Origin: Gammaproteobacteria bacterium
GTDB lineage: Bacteria > Pseudomonadota > Gammaproteobacteria > Pseudomonadales > Halieaceae
NCBI GenBank assembly: GCA_027295405.1
Contig: JAPUKZ010000307.1
Location: 1 to 42,051, forward strand
Direction: 5' to 3'
DNA: 42,051 bases
Below the pieces are notes generated by a model. It was not told the DNA's origin, ran no database searches, and was given only the letters and a program-made list of their open reading frames with translations. This document shows positions 5,972 to 15,255 of this stretch, in pieces (positions within the stretch are counted from its first letter, which is position 1; each line of letters opens with the position of its first letter). Position numbers and translations under genes: made by a program.

Positions 5972-7843
5972 CTAGTCTCCCACCACCCTGACCCAACCTT
6001 TTTGCGGGCGTGTGGCCGGATCGCGCTCAGCTGGCGCCCGGATCAGCAGCGCTTGCAAGTCCTCGGCGTCAAGCGGCTTGCTGAAATAGTAACCCTGAAA
6101 CATGCTGCAGTTATGGTCTCGCAGAAAATCCAGCTGATCCCGATTCTCCACGCCTTCCGCCAACACCTTGAGATGCAGGCTTTCCGCCATGGCGATGATC
6201 GCAGTGGCTATCACTGCATTTTTGCGATCATTGAACAGATTGCGAACGAAACGCTGATCGATCTTCAGCTCGTAGAAGGGCAGCTCGGAAAGATAGGACA
6301 AGGATGAGTAACCAGTGCCAAAGTCATCCATGGAAAGTCTCACACCCAGAGCGTTGAGGGCTTCCATCTTGGTCCGCGCCTCTTCCAGATTCTCCACCAC
6401 CACACTCTCGGTGAGTTCCAGTATCAAATTCTCCGCCGGTAACTTCGTGGTAAGTAAAGTACGTTGCACGCTGCTCAAAAAACCACCGTCCGCGAACTGG
6501 CGTGGGCTTACGTTGACGGAGATGTGATCCAGCAACAAGCCACTCTCCAGCCATTGTTTCATCTGCCGGCATGACTGGTCCAGCACGTACTCCCCGATCT
6601 GCACGATCAATCCGGATTGCTCCGCAATCGGGATAAACTCATTGGGTGAGACCGACACCCCCATTGGTCCGGTCCAGCGCAACAGCGCCTCCACGCCGCG
6701 GATCTGACCATCGCGATCGACCTGTGGTTGAAACTGGAGATCCATTTCATCCCGCACCAGGGCCTCACGCAGGTCTCGCTCCATGACCAGCTTCTTCTCC
6801 GCCAACTTCTGCATTTCCGGGTGAAAGAAACTGGCGGTATTCTTGCCAGCATTTTTTGCCTTGTACATGGCGGTATCCGCCTGTTTCAGCAGGTCCTGCG
6901 GGTTGGCGGCGTTGCTGGGGAAAATAGTGATGCCGATACTGATGGAGACATAGTGCTTGTGACCCTCGATCAAGTAGGGCTCTTGCGACAAAGACAGAAT
7001 TTTTTCACACACACTGGTGGCGTGGTCTATTGTGTCCTGCTCCGAGGCGGTATCGCGCTGCAGCAAAATCAGGAATTCATCCCCCCCCAGCCGTGAGACC
7101 ATGTCCGTCTTACGCACATGTCTGCGCAACCGGCGTCCCAGCTCAATTAGCAGGCAGTCGCCATGGTCGTGCCCCAGCGTATCGTTGATGTCCTTGAAGT
7201 TGTCGATATCCAGGAAAAACAACGCGCCACCGGAGTCGTAACGATCGGCGAGGTACAGCTCCCGATCAAGTCGCTCCATAATTTGGCGCCGGTTTGGTAA
7301 GCCGGTCAGGGGATCGTAAAACGCCAGCTTGTTGATTTCCTCCTGGCTGCGTTTTTGTTCGCTGATATCAGAGTAGACAGCCACGTAGTGGGTGGTGCCC
7401 TGGCTTTCATCCTTGATGGCACTGACCCGCAGGTGCATGGGCAGATTGCTACCGTCCTTGTGCCGGGCGGTGACTTCGCCATTGAATATGCCAGTGCTGG
7501 TCAGGGTTCGCTGAATCTCTTCGTAGGGATTGTTGCGGTCATCTGCGGAAAAATCGGTAGCCTTGCGACCGACTACTTCGTGTGATTCGTATCCTGTCGC
7601 CGCAAGGAACGCCTGGTTGACCCGCAGTACAACGAGATTCTGATCGGTTATCAAGATGGGCTCGTGGGAGTTAAAGGTACTCGCCAGCAGCCGGAGTTCT
7701 TCCGCGGACACCTGCAACTGGTCCGATTTCTCTTTCAGCAGGTTGGCAATGGCATGGTTTTTACGGCGAATGCTGACCAGGACAATCAGCAACACCCAGA
7801 CCAGTACGATGCTGATGACGTTCAATACGACACTACTCACCAT
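5972..7843 (-). CDS. PAS-GGDEF-EAL bifunctional c-di-GMP cyclase/phosphodiesterase candidate
   Basis: A 623-residue inner-membrane-anchored protein. Residues 5-25 form one transmembrane helix, followed by a short coiled linker (30-52), a PAS sensor (about 53-165, ending in the PAC block), a GGDEF domain (about 170-340) and an EAL domain (about 350-600). The GGDEF motif is intact (253-257), with an allosteric I-site RKTD (244-247) at the correct 5-residue spacing. The EAL domain keeps EALLRW, the ELTES motif, DDFGTGYSS and the terminal AEGVE, so both synthesis and hydrolysis of c-di-GMP are possible. Family knowledge says one activity usually dominates. A GGGGGA ribosome-binding site precedes the ATG. 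It is probably a single-gene unit. Confidence 0.93.
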   Translation of the reverse strand: MVSSVVLNVISIVLVWVLLIVLVSIRRKNHAIANLLKEKSDQLQVSAEELRLLASTFNSHEPILITDQNLVVLRVNQAFLAATGYESHEVVGRKATDFSADDRNNPYEEIQRTLTSTGIFNGEVTARHKDGSNLPMHLRVSAIKDESQGTTHYVAVYSDISEQKRSQEEINKLAFYDPLTGLPNRRQIMERLDRELYLADRYDSGGALFFLDIDNFKDINDTLGHDHGDCLLIELGRRLRRHVRKTDMVSRLGGDEFLILLQRDTASEQDTIDHATSVCEKILSLSQEPYLIEGHKHYVSISIGITIFPSNAANPQDLLKQADTAMYKAKNAGKNTASFFHPEMQKLAEKKLVMERDLREALVRDEMDLQFQPQVDRDGQIRGVEALLRWTGPMGVSVSPNEFIPIAEQSGLIVQIGEYVLDQSCRQMKQWLESGLLLDHISVNVSPRQFADGGFLSSVQRTLLTTKLPAENLILELTESVVVENLEEARTKMEALNALGVRLSMDDFGTGYSSLSYLSELPFYELKIDQRFVRNLFNDRKNAVIATAIIAMAESLHLKVLAEGVENRDQLDFLRDHNCSMFQGYYFSKPLDAEDLQALLIRAPAERDPATRPQKGWVRVVGD

Positions 7844-8067
7844 GGGACTGGTCCCCCGCTGAGTAGTAATTCCCTGTCTGAATGTTCGCGTCCTGCATGG
7901 TGGCTTGTTTCGCGTTTTAAATGCTTGGATTGATACTAAACATCCTGCCCACAGGATTAAAACGGGAAGCCCAGAAGTGTCTAATCGGTCACACTTTTAC
8001 TCCTCACAGTGTGAACCAGCGCACATTATGCTTCCAAAACAAACCATAACTGGCGGATTTCACATAA

Positions 8068-8455
8068 GTTTCCCGAAAACAAGACCAGCGCTATGAGCGG
8101 CCCTTCGAAACTGTCGTGTTTACGGAAAACCTCGATCACCAGCCGGATTACACCGACAAACACGTGGATCTGGACGAGATCATGCTGCCGCAGCTGCTCA
8201 AGCAGCGGGATTATCACAGCATTATTCTGGGCAAGTGGCACCTGGGCGGGCAGGCCGGCCGGACCCCGAACGATCGCGGCTTCGATGAGTTCCTGGGCTT
8301 TCTCGCCGGCGCTGCAGCCTACGCCGGGTTCGACGATCCCGAACACATCAAGTCGATACAGGAGTTTGACCCCATCGACCAGTTTCTGTGGCCGAACCTG
8401 TCCTTTGCGGTACGTTACAACCGGGGCCCGCGGTTTACGCCCTCGAAAGCCCTAG
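8068..8455 (+). pseudogene. sulfatase fragment (arylsulfatase family)
   Basis: The plus frame open from 8068 reads YERPFETVVFTENLDHQPDY, then DEIMLPQLLKQRDYHSIILG, KWHLGGQ, and PNDRGFDEFLGFLAGAAAYA up to LWPNLSFAVRYNRGPRF. This is an internal segment of a type I sulfatase including the second sulfatase signature (GKWHLG). The N-terminal part with the catalytic Cys-x-Pro-x-Arg formylglycine site is missing, and the C-terminal half is cut off where the convergent mutT gene begins. A start codon at 8116 has no convincing ribosome-binding site. It is therefore a gene relic, not a functional enzyme. The 224 bp between 7844 and 8067 hold no gene; they contain an 11-bp palindrome TCACAGTGTGA at 8004. 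Confidence 0.75.
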
Positions 8456-8865
8456 CCGCGCGCTTCCAGGCGTCGCCAACGCTCGATAAGCGCAGCGACT
8501 ATCGGTCCATTGGCGGCGGGAAACTCATAATCAGCTAACTCTGCGATGGGTACCCAGCGCAGGGGCTGTCCTTCCCGACCCTCTGCAACCCCGGTGAAAT
8601 CCAGCACCTGCCAGACATCCAGCAACACCTGTTTGTCCGCGTAGTCGTGGCGAATCTCAAGCAGGGGCCTGGCGTCACCGATACAGATGCCCAACTCCTC
8701 CTGAAGCTCACGCCGCAGGGCGGCAGACACGTCCTCACCCGCTTCCAGCTTGCCACCGGGAAACTCCCACAATCCGCCCTGGTGGGAATCGGCATGCCGC
8801 TTGCTGACCAAGACGCGACCCCGGTCATCCCAGACCACGCCCACGGCCACGTGTACCCTGGACAT
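8452..8865 (-). CDS. mutT: MutT-type Nudix 8-oxo-dGTP diphosphatase
   Basis: A 137-residue Nudix hydrolase that would clear 8-oxo-dGTP from the nucleotide pool. The Nudix box fits the consensus G-x5-E-x7-R-E-U-x-E-E-x-G-U exactly at residues 38-60 (Gly38, Glu44, Arg52, Glu53, Glu56, Glu57, Gly59). The substrate-side blocks SKRHADSHQGGLWEFPGG and the C-terminal RWVPIAELADYEFPAANGPI are typical of MutT. Its ATG follows the argJ TGA with no gap, so translation is probably coupled. The order secA-argJ-mutT is known from Pseudomonas-like genomes. Its 3' end overlaps the sulfatase relic by a few bases. Confidence 0.93.
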   Translation of the reverse strand: MSRVHVAVGVVWDDRGRVLVSKRHADSHQGGLWEFPGGKLEAGEDVSAALRRELQEELGICIGDARPLLEIRHDYADKQVLLDVWQVLDFTGVAEGREGQPLRWVPIAELADYEFPAANGPIVAALIERWRRLEARG

Positions 8866-10071
8866 TCAGGTGCGGTACTCGGCGTTGATGCGCACGTAAT
8901 CGTAGGATAAATCCGAGGTCCAGACCGTGGCGCGGGCATCGCCGCGGCGCAAGCGTATCTCGATGTGGATATCTGAAGGTGCCATCGCGGCGACACCCTG
9001 CTCTTCTGTGTAGCTGGCGGCGCGACAGCCAGACTCGGCAATCAGCACACCGTTAATCAGTACATCCACCTTGTCCACATCCAGATCCGCTATGCCGGCG
9101 CGCCCGATCGCCGCCAGCAGGCGCCCCCAATTCGGATCACTGGCAAACAGCGCCGTCTTTACCAGGGGTGAATGGGCTATCGTGTAGGCCACTTGCAGGC
9201 ACTCCTGCTCGCTACTGCCGCCACCGACTTTCACCGCCACAAACTTGCTGGCACCCTCACCATCGCGCACCAGACCCTGTGCCAACTCCAGCACCAGTTC
9301 CTGCAAAGCCGCGGCAAATACCGCACAGCGCGGATCACCCTCATCGGTAATGGGGGCCGCTGCGGCCTGCCCGGTTGCAACCAGTATGGCCGCATCGTTG
9401 GTGGAAGTGTCACCATCGACAGTGATGCGATTGAAACTGATCTCTACGGCCTGGGTCCACAGGATGTTCAAAAGCGGCTGGGCGATGGCGGCGTCGGTCG
9501 CCACATAGGCCAACATGGTCGCCATATTGGGCCTCAGCATCCCGGCGCCCTTGGCCATTCCCGTGAGTGTCACCCGCTGATCATCAAGCTCCAGGTGGCG
9601 ACTGGCGAGCTTCGGCCTGGTATCGGTGGTGAGAATGCCCTCCGCGGCAGCGGCCCAGTTTTCCTCACCCAGAACGGCACAGACCGCTGCAATCCCGGCC
9701 TGGATTTTATCCACCGGGAGCGGCTCGCCAATAACACCGGTTGAAAATGGCAGTACCTGTTCCACCGCCACGCCCACGGACTCAGCGACAGCCTCGCAGC
9801 AGCGGCGTGCATCCGCGAGTCCCGCCCCGCCGGTGCCGGCGTTGGCATTGCCGGTGTTGACCAGTAAATAGCGCGGGATGGTCGCTGCCAGGTGCTGGCG
9901 GGCCACCTGCACTGGCGCCGCGCAGAAGGCATTGCGGGTGAAGACCCCGGCCACGGTGCTATCTTGCGCCAACTCCATCAATACCAGGTCGAGGCGCCCG
10001 GGAACCTTGATCCCGGCACTGACTGCGGCCAGCCTGAAACCGGCGACCGGCAGCCCGTCAGAGCTTGCCAT
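8866..10071 (-). CDS. argJ: bifunctional ornithine acetyltransferase / N-acetylglutamate synthase
   Basis: Arginine biosynthesis: transfers acetyl from N-acetylornithine to glutamate, and in many bacteria also from acetyl-CoA. The proprotein is self-cleaved into alpha and beta chains at the Ala-Thr bond of PNMATMLAY; the new N-terminal nucleophile is Thr185 with this start. KGAGML precedes it, and NTGNANAGTG and [10 protein letters not shown] are family blocks. I chose ATG 10071 because family alignment begins there ([14 protein letters not shown]). The frame stays open to 10116 but that extension lies inside secA. The start overlaps the secA 3' end by 14 nt, implying translational coupling. 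Length (401 aa) is normal. Confidence 0.93.
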   Translation of the reverse strand: MASSDGLPVAGFRLAAVSAGIKVPGRLDLVLMELAQDSTVAGVFTRNAFCAAPVQVARQHLAATIPRYLLVNTGNANAGTGGAGLADARRCCEAVAESVGVAVEQVLPFSTGVIGEPLPVDKIQAGIAAVCAVLGEENWAAAAEGILTTDTRPKLASRHLELDDQRVTLTGMAKGAGMLRPNMATMLAYVATDAAIAQPLLNILWTQAVEISFNRITVDGDTSTNDAAILVATGQAAAAPITDEGDPRCAVFAAALQELVLELAQGLVRDGEGASKFVAVKVGGGSSEQECLQVAYTIAHSPLVKTALFASDPNWGRLLAAIGRAGIADLDVDKVDVLINGVLIAESGCRAASYTEEQGVAAMAPSDIHIEIRLRRGDARATVWTSDLSYDYVRINAEYRT

Positions 10072-12775
10072 GACACTGCTTGAACTTCTTGCCCGAGCCG
10101 CAGGGACACGGCGCATTGCGGCCTACCTTGGGGCCCTCCCGGATAAACGGCTGCGCCGGACTGGGCGCAGGCTCGGCCCCAGCTGCCGGCCGCGGTTGGC
10201 CAGCGGTCAAGGCATTGGCCTGGGCATGTTGAAATGCCAGCTTCTCGCGCTCAGCCGCTTCGCGCCGGCGCTGCGCCATCAGCTCCGCCTCATCCTCACG
10301 CTGTATCTGGACATGGCTGAGAAACTTCACCACCTCCAACTTCAGGTTCTCCAGCAATTGCTGAAATAATTCGAAGGATTCGCGCTTGTATTCCTGCTTG
10401 GGATTTTTCTGGGCATAGGCACGCAGGTGGATGCCCTGGCGCAGGTGGTCCATGGTGGCCAGATGTTCTTTCCAGAGGGTATCCAGCACCTGCAACATGA
10501 TCTGCTTTTCCAGTTTGCGCATGTCGGGACCGACCTCAGCGCTCTTGCGCTGGTACTGAGCCTCCACGGCCTCGACAATCTTCTCCCGCATCGCCTCTTC
10601 ATGAAGGTCGTCATCTGTATCCAGCCACTGCTGCACCGGTAGCTGTACCGCGAAATCGGTTTCCAGTTGCTTCTCCAAACCGGGAACGTCCCACTGTTCT
10701 TCAAGACTCATGGGCGGCACAGAGTCGCCGATGACGGCATTGACTACATCGGCGCGTATCGTGCTGATGGTCTCGGAAATGTCGTCTTCACCGAGCAATT
10801 CGTTGCGCTGCTGGTAAATAACCTGGCGCTGGTCATTGGCCACATCGTCGTATTCCAGCAGCTGTTTGCGAATATCGAAGTTGCGACCCTCCACCTTGCG
10901 CTGCGCCTTCTCAATGGCATTGGTGACCATGCGGTGTTCGATGGCCTCACCCTTCTCCATTCCCAGTGCCTGCATAAAATTCTTGACTCGCTCGGAGGCA
11001 AAAATTCGCATCAGGTTGTCATCCAGTGACAGGTAGAACCGCGAGCTGCCTGGATCACCCTGGCGCCCGGAGCGCCCGCGCAGCTGGTTATCAATACGCC
11101 GTGACTCGTGACGCTCAGTTCCCAAAATATGCAGCCCTCCCGCTGCCACGACGGCATCGTGTCGCTTCTGCCAGGCCTGGCGTCTTTGCTCCAGCTCGGT
11201 CTCGCTGGCATCTCCGAGCTCGGCGAGTTCAGCCTGCAGGTTGCCACCGAGGACAATATCCGTACCTCGCCCGGCCATGTTGGTCGCAATAGTCACCGTG
11301 CCGGACGCCCCGGCCTGGGCAATGATCTCCGCCTCCTTCTCGTGAAACTTGGCATTCAGCACCTGGTGTTCGATCTTTGCCTGCTGAAACCGGCGTGACA
11401 TTTCTTCAGAGGTTTCAATGGAGGCCGTCCCCACCAACACCGGCGCCCTCCGTTCCATACAGGTTTTTACATCTTCGACGATGGCGTCGTACTTCTCGTC
11501 CCGGCTCAGGTAAACCAGGTCGTTCAGATCGTCCCTGACCATGGCCACATTGGTGGGAATCACGATGACCTGCAAACCATAAATCTGGCGAAATTCAAAG
11601 GCCTCGGTATCGGCGGTACCTGTCATTCCCGATAGTTTGTTGTAGAGACGGAAATAGTTCTGGAAGGTCGTGGAGGCCAGGGTATGGCTCTCACTCTGGA
11701 TGTTCACACCCTCCTTGGCCTCAATAGCCTGATGCAGACCCTCGGAGAGGCGTCGACCGGGCATGGTCCGGCCGGTGTGCTCATCGACCAGCACGACTTG
11801 CCCCTCCTGCACGATATACTCCACATCCATCTTGAACAGCACATGCGCCCGCAGCGCGGAATGAACATGGTGCAACAGGTTCAAATTGGTGGCGGCGTAC
11901 AGACTCTCGCCTTCCACCAGCAATTTTTCCCGAATCAGCAAATCCTCTATAAACTGGTGGCCCTCCTCATTCAGTTCTGTCTGGCGCTGTTTTTCATCCA
12001 CCGTGTAGTGGCCCTGCTGCCCTTCAACGTCCAGCTTCAGCTGTGGAATAAATTTGTTGATACGGCGGTACAGTTCGGAGCTGTCCTCGGCGGCGCCGGA
12101 GATGATCAGCGGTGTACGCGCCTCGTCAATGAGAATTGAGTCCACCTCGTCGACTATCGCAAACGCCAGGTTCCCTTGCGCGCGATCCTCCAGCGAGAAA
12201 GCCATGTTGTCACGCAAGTAATCAAAACCGAACTCGTTATTGGTGCCGTAGATGATGTCGGCGGTATAGGCGTGCCGCTTCTGGGCCGGGTCCTGGCGGG
12301 AGAGGATCACTCCCACCGAGAGACCCAACGCTTCGTACAGCGGCCCCATCCAGTTGGCATCCCGCTGGGCGAGATAGTCGTTCACCGTAATCAGGTGTAC
12401 GCTGTCGCCAGTCAGGGCATTGAGATAGGCGGGCAGGGTCGCTACCAGTGTCTTACCCTCGCCGGTGCGCATTTCAGCGATATTACCTTCGTGCAAGGCC
12501 AAGCCTCCAATCAACTGCACATCGAAGTGACGCAGCTGCAGGCTCCGCTCGCCGGCCTCGCGTACCACCGCGAAGGCCTCAGGCAACAGTTGTTCGAGAG
12601 TTTCGCCAGCACCAAGCCGCTCCCGAAATTCATCGGTTTTGGCCCGCAGCTGGGCATCGGTCAGCGCGCCACAACCTTCGGTAAATGCGTTGATCTGTTT
12701 GACCACCGCGCCCATGCGTTTGAGCTGGCGATCGTTCTTGGTACCAAATAGAGTCTTGAGCAACTTTGAAATCAT
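10058..12775 (-). CDS. secA: protein translocase ATPase SecA
   Basis: A 905-residue motor ATPase that drives preproteins through SecYEG. It shows the Walker A region MRTGEGKT (102-109), the Walker B/DEVD block [14 protein letters not shown] in NBD1, the preprotein cross-linking region, [14 protein letters not shown] and [15 protein letters not shown] in NBD2, and the C-terminal zinc-binding SEC-C tail with Cys890, Cys892, Cys901 and His902 that binds SecB. Length is typical for gammaproteobacteria. It lies downstream of the M23 peptidase gene and upstream of argJ and mutT on the same strand. There is no secM-like leader ahead of it; the 96 bp upstream hold no gene. Confidence 0.98.
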   Translation of the reverse strand: MISKLLKTLFGTKNDRQLKRMGAVVKQINAFTEGCGALTDAQLRAKTDEFRERLGAGETLEQLLPEAFAVVREAGERSLQLRHFDVQLIGGLALHEGNIAEMRTGEGKTLVATLPAYLNALTGDSVHLITVNDYLAQRDANWMGPLYEALGLSVGVILSRQDPAQKRHAYTADIIYGTNNEFGFDYLRDNMAFSLEDRAQGNLAFAIVDEVDSILIDEARTPLIISGAAEDSSELYRRINKFIPQLKLDVEGQQGHYTVDEKQRQTELNEEGHQFIEDLLIREKLLVEGESLYAATNLNLLHHVHSALRAHVLFKMDVEYIVQEGQVVLVDEHTGRTMPGRRLSEGLHQAIEAKEGVNIQSESHTLASTTFQNYFRLYNKLSGMTGTADTEAFEFRQIYGLQVIVIPTNVAMVRDDLNDLVYLSRDEKYDAIVEDVKTCMERRAPVLVGTASIETSEEMSRRFQQAKIEHQVLNAKFHEKEAEIIAQAGASGTVTIATNMAGRGTDIVLGGNLQAELAELGDASETELEQRRQAWQKRHDAVVAAGGLHILGTERHESRRIDNQLRGRSGRQGDPGSSRFYLSLDDNLMRIFASERVKNFMQALGMEKGEAIEHRMVTNAIEKAQRKVEGRNFDIRKQLLEYDDVANDQRQVIYQQRNELLGEDDISETISTIRADVVNAVIGDSVPPMSLEEQWDVPGLEKQLETDFAVQLPVQQWLDTDDDLHEEAMREKIVEAVEAQYQRKSAEVGPDMRKLEKQIMLQVLDTLWKEHLATMDHLRQGIHLRAYAQKNPKQEYKRESFELFQQLLENLKLEVVKFLSHVQIQREDEAELMAQRRREAAEREKLAFQHAQANALTAGQPRPAAGAEPAPSPAQPFIREGPKVGRNAPCPCGSGKKFKQCHGKL

Positions 12776-12871
12776 GGTGATCCGGGCTATTGATAATGCA
12801 AATACGGGAGCCCACTGCAGTGCCGGTTAAAAGGCGACTGAGCCGGGCGATCAAGCGGGGTGGGGGATGTG

Positions 12872-13798
12872 TCAGCGCGGACTGCGGTGGATGTAGCTAG
12901 CCGGATCGACTGCGCGACCGTGCTTGTAAACCTCGTAGTGAACATGTGGCCCGGTAGAACGGCCGCTGCTGCCCATCTGGGCAACCACCTGGCCTTTCTT
13001 CACCAGGTCACCAACCTTGACCTTGTTTTCCTGGTTATGTGCATAGCGGGTGGTATAGCCACCGCCATGGCTGACCTCGACCATCTCGCCGTAGCCGTAG
13101 CGATCCCCGGACCAGGTAACCACTCCGGCAGCCACTGCGACCACATCAGCACCCTTGCTGCCAGCGAAATCGACACCCTCGTGCCAGGCACTCTGCCCGG
13201 TGAAGGGATCCTTGCGGCGACCGAAAGGTGAGGACATCCAGCCTTTTTTGACGGGTCGGCCGGACAGATAGCTATCGTCAGCCAGCTGGCGATTGAGCAG
13301 CAGTGATTGCAGCACATCCAGTTGCTGTTTGCGATCGACCATGCGTCGCTCCAGATCCTGCATTTCCGAGTTAAGGCTGGGTTCCTTCAGCTCACCGGCA
13401 GCGCCATCAGTGAGTGGGCCACCCAATGCCGGATTCCGACTGAAATCAAATTCCCCACTATCCAGGCCCGCCAGACTGGTGAGGCGTTGCCCCATGGCGT
13501 CGAGGCGCACCATGCGGGCTTCCAATTCTGTAACCGTCAGGGTCAGGGCTTGCAGTTTGCGTTGTGCGCTAGCGCGCAAATCCGCCACCGCCTGGTGCTG
13601 TGAATCCAGCTCATCCTGCATGCTGTCCAGGCTGACATCACGCGCCGTGGGTTGCCCCGCTTGCGCCATGAAATAGCCCAGACCGACCATACCCAACGGC
13701 AGACCAAGGCAACACAGGGACACCACTGCCCGGGACCAGCGTCCCAGCTCCAGCGCCCGGGCTCCCCCGGCCCCCCCGTTAATAACAATGACTTTCAT
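12872..13798 (-). CDS. M23 family murein endopeptidase, membrane-anchored
   Basis: A 308-residue bitopic protein: a transmembrane helix around residues 22-46, a periplasmic coiled-coil region (about 55-170) and a C-terminal LytM/M23 domain (about 180-305). Zinc ligands His206, Asp210 (WHEGVDFAG) and His287 (HVHYEV), and catalytic His254 and His285, are all present. It should therefore be an active peptidoglycan endopeptidase, rather than a degenerate activator of the EnvC/NlpD type. M23 genes upstream of secA are found in pseudomonads. It is the first gene after the ftsZ terminator and probably heads the M23-secA-argJ-mutT unit. The roughly 85 bp upstream must hold the promoter, but no clear one was found. 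Confidence 0.9.
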   Translation of the reverse strand: MKVIVINGGAGGARALELGRWSRAVVSLCCLGLPLGMVGLGYFMAQAGQPTARDVSLDSMQDELDSQHQAVADLRASAQRKLQALTLTVTELEARMVRLDAMGQRLTSLAGLDSGEFDFSRNPALGGPLTDGAAGELKEPSLNSEMQDLERRMVDRKQQLDVLQSLLLNRQLADDSYLSGRPVKKGWMSSPFGRRKDPFTGQSAWHEGVDFAGSKGADVVAVAAGVVTWSGDRYGYGEMVEVSHGGGYTTRYAHNQENKVKVGDLVKKGQVVAQMGSSGRSTGPHVHYEVYKHGRAVDPASYIHRSPR

Positions 13799-13884
13799 TT
13801 AAAAGTGCGAATTCCGTCACAGACGGGCGCAACTATCGCATATCCGTTGTGGAAATACCACGCTGGAAACTGTATCGGTGTCGC

Positions 13885-13914
13885 AAAAAAAGCAAGGGGA
13901 GCCCAAGGGCTCCC
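13885..13914 (-). terminator. rho-independent terminator after ftsZ
   Basis: On the minus strand an 8-bp GC-rich inverted repeat (GGGAGCCC / GGGCTCCC, 2-nt centre, so effectively a 6-bp stem with a 6-nt loop) is followed by CTTGC and seven T residues. It lies about 120 nt past the ftsZ stop and marks the end of the dcw transcript. The rest of the 236-bp gap 13799-14034 shows no gene. Confidence 0.8.
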
Positions 13915-14034
13915 GTGCGTCGAACAGCGTCAAAAACGGTGCTAAAGGGCGCTAACAGCCAGAAAAAGGGGTAGATTCGACCTGCGACCCCCCTCTTCGC
14001 ACCGCCTTCGCCAGCCGCGCCGGCCGGGTGCGAC

Positions 14035-15198
14035 CTAATCCGCCTGGCGCCTCAGGAAGGCGGGAATATCGAAGTAATCCATATCCTGACCCACGGCCTT
14101 GCCCAGACTCACCCCGGCGTCCTCACTGTGGGCTTGCTGGCTCTTGCGCTGCGCCGTGGGTCGGTCCAGTTCCTGGTAATCCGGTAATTCACTGCTGGAC
14201 CTTGCGGGCGCATCCACAACCTGCAGCGGGGTACGCGTAACCTCGCCACCCAGGCCCGTGGCTACCACTGTCACCTTGAGCTCATCGCTCATCGCCGAAT
14301 CGATCACCGTACCCACCACCACCGTCGCATTTTCAGAGGCGAACTCCTCAATCGTATCACCCACCTCCGAGAATTCACCCAGCGACAGGTCCAGTCCCGC
14401 GGTGATATTCACCAGAATTCCACGCGCACCCTGCAGATTGATATCTTCCAGCAGCGGACTGCGAATAGCCGTTTCAGTGGCTTCCCGGGCACGGTTTTCA
14501 CCCCGACTGCTGCCGGTGCCCATCATGGCCATACCCATTTCTGACATAACGGTGCGAACATCTGCAAAGTCAACATTGATCATTCCCGGACGGATAATCA
14601 AATCAGCAATGCCCTGTACCGCTCCCAACAACACATCATTGGCTGCCTTGAACGCGTCCAGCAAGCTGGTGTTTTTACCCAGCACATCCAGCAGTTTTTC
14701 GTTGGGTATAGTGATGAGGGAGTCTACATGTTGCTGCAACTCCGTCATTCCGTTTTCGGCAACGGCCATGCGCTTCTTGCCCTCGAAAGGGAAGGGGCGG
14801 GTTACCACCGCCACGGTGAGAATTCCCATCTCGCGCGCGACCTCGGCCACCACCGGCGCCCCACCGGTACCGGTACCACCCCCCATACCGGCGGTAATAA
14901 AGACCATATCCGCGCCGCTCAGGGCCTCGGCAATACGGTCGCGATCTTCCATGGCCGCCGCCCGCCCGATATCCGGGTTGGCCCCGGCGCCCAGACCCTT
15001 GGTGATATCACAGCCCAACTGCAGCACCATCCTGGAATCAATCTCCGCGAGGGCCTGCGCGTCGGTATTGGCACAAATGAAGTCCACGCCAGCCACCGAG
15101 TTGGCGATCATGTGCTTGACGGCATTACCACCGCCGCCGCCCACACCGACAACCTTGATGACCGCACTCTCAGGTACATTGTCTACTAGTTCAAACAT
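14035..15198 (-). CDS. ftsZ: cell division protein FtsZ
   Basis: A 387-residue tubulin-like GTPase that forms the cytokinetic ring. It has the glycine-rich nucleotide contact VGVGGGGGNAV near residue 20, the tubulin signature GGGTGTG at 106-112, and a C-terminal core ending near 315. A variable linker leads to the conserved C-terminal peptide DYFDIPAFLRRQ, which docks FtsA, ZipA and related proteins. It lies 57 bp downstream of ftsA and is the last gene of the dcw transcript. In most gammaproteobacteria lpxC follows; here a terminator and then the M23 gene follow. Confidence 0.98.
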   Translation of the reverse strand: MFELVDNVPESAVIKVVGVGGGGGNAVKHMIANSVAGVDFICANTDAQALAEIDSRMVLQLGCDITKGLGAGANPDIGRAAAMEDRDRIAEALSGADMVFITAGMGGGTGTGGAPVVAEVAREMGILTVAVVTRPFPFEGKKRMAVAENGMTELQQHVDSLITIPNEKLLDVLGKNTSLLDAFKAANDVLLGAVQGIADLIIRPGMINVDFADVRTVMSEMGMAMMGTGSSRGENRAREATETAIRSPLLEDINLQGARGILVNITAGLDLSLGEFSEVGDTIEEFASENATVVVGTVIDSAMSDELKVTVVATGLGGEVTRTPLQVVDAPARSSSELPDYQELDRPTAQRKSQQAHSEDAGVSLGKAVGQDMDYFDIPAFLRRQAD

Positions 15199-15255
15199 GG
15201 TGTTTCTCCCCTTTTTAAAATAATGCCAGGCGCTAGCCCGACGATTTTCTACTGC

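Noticed and set aside
8004-8014. TCACAGTGTGA palindrome upstream of the GGDEF-EAL gene as a CRP site
   Set aside because: Half-sites are in the wrong order and spacing (TCACA-G-TGTGA rather than TGTGA-N6-TCACA), so not a CRP site; kept only as an unexplained palindrome.
1-8450. The accessory region as a defence island or a new multi-gene system
   Set aside because: The genes are individually recognisable oxidoreductases, a hydrolase, a GST, a regulator and relics; there is no shared operon architecture or unknown enzyme cluster to support a system.
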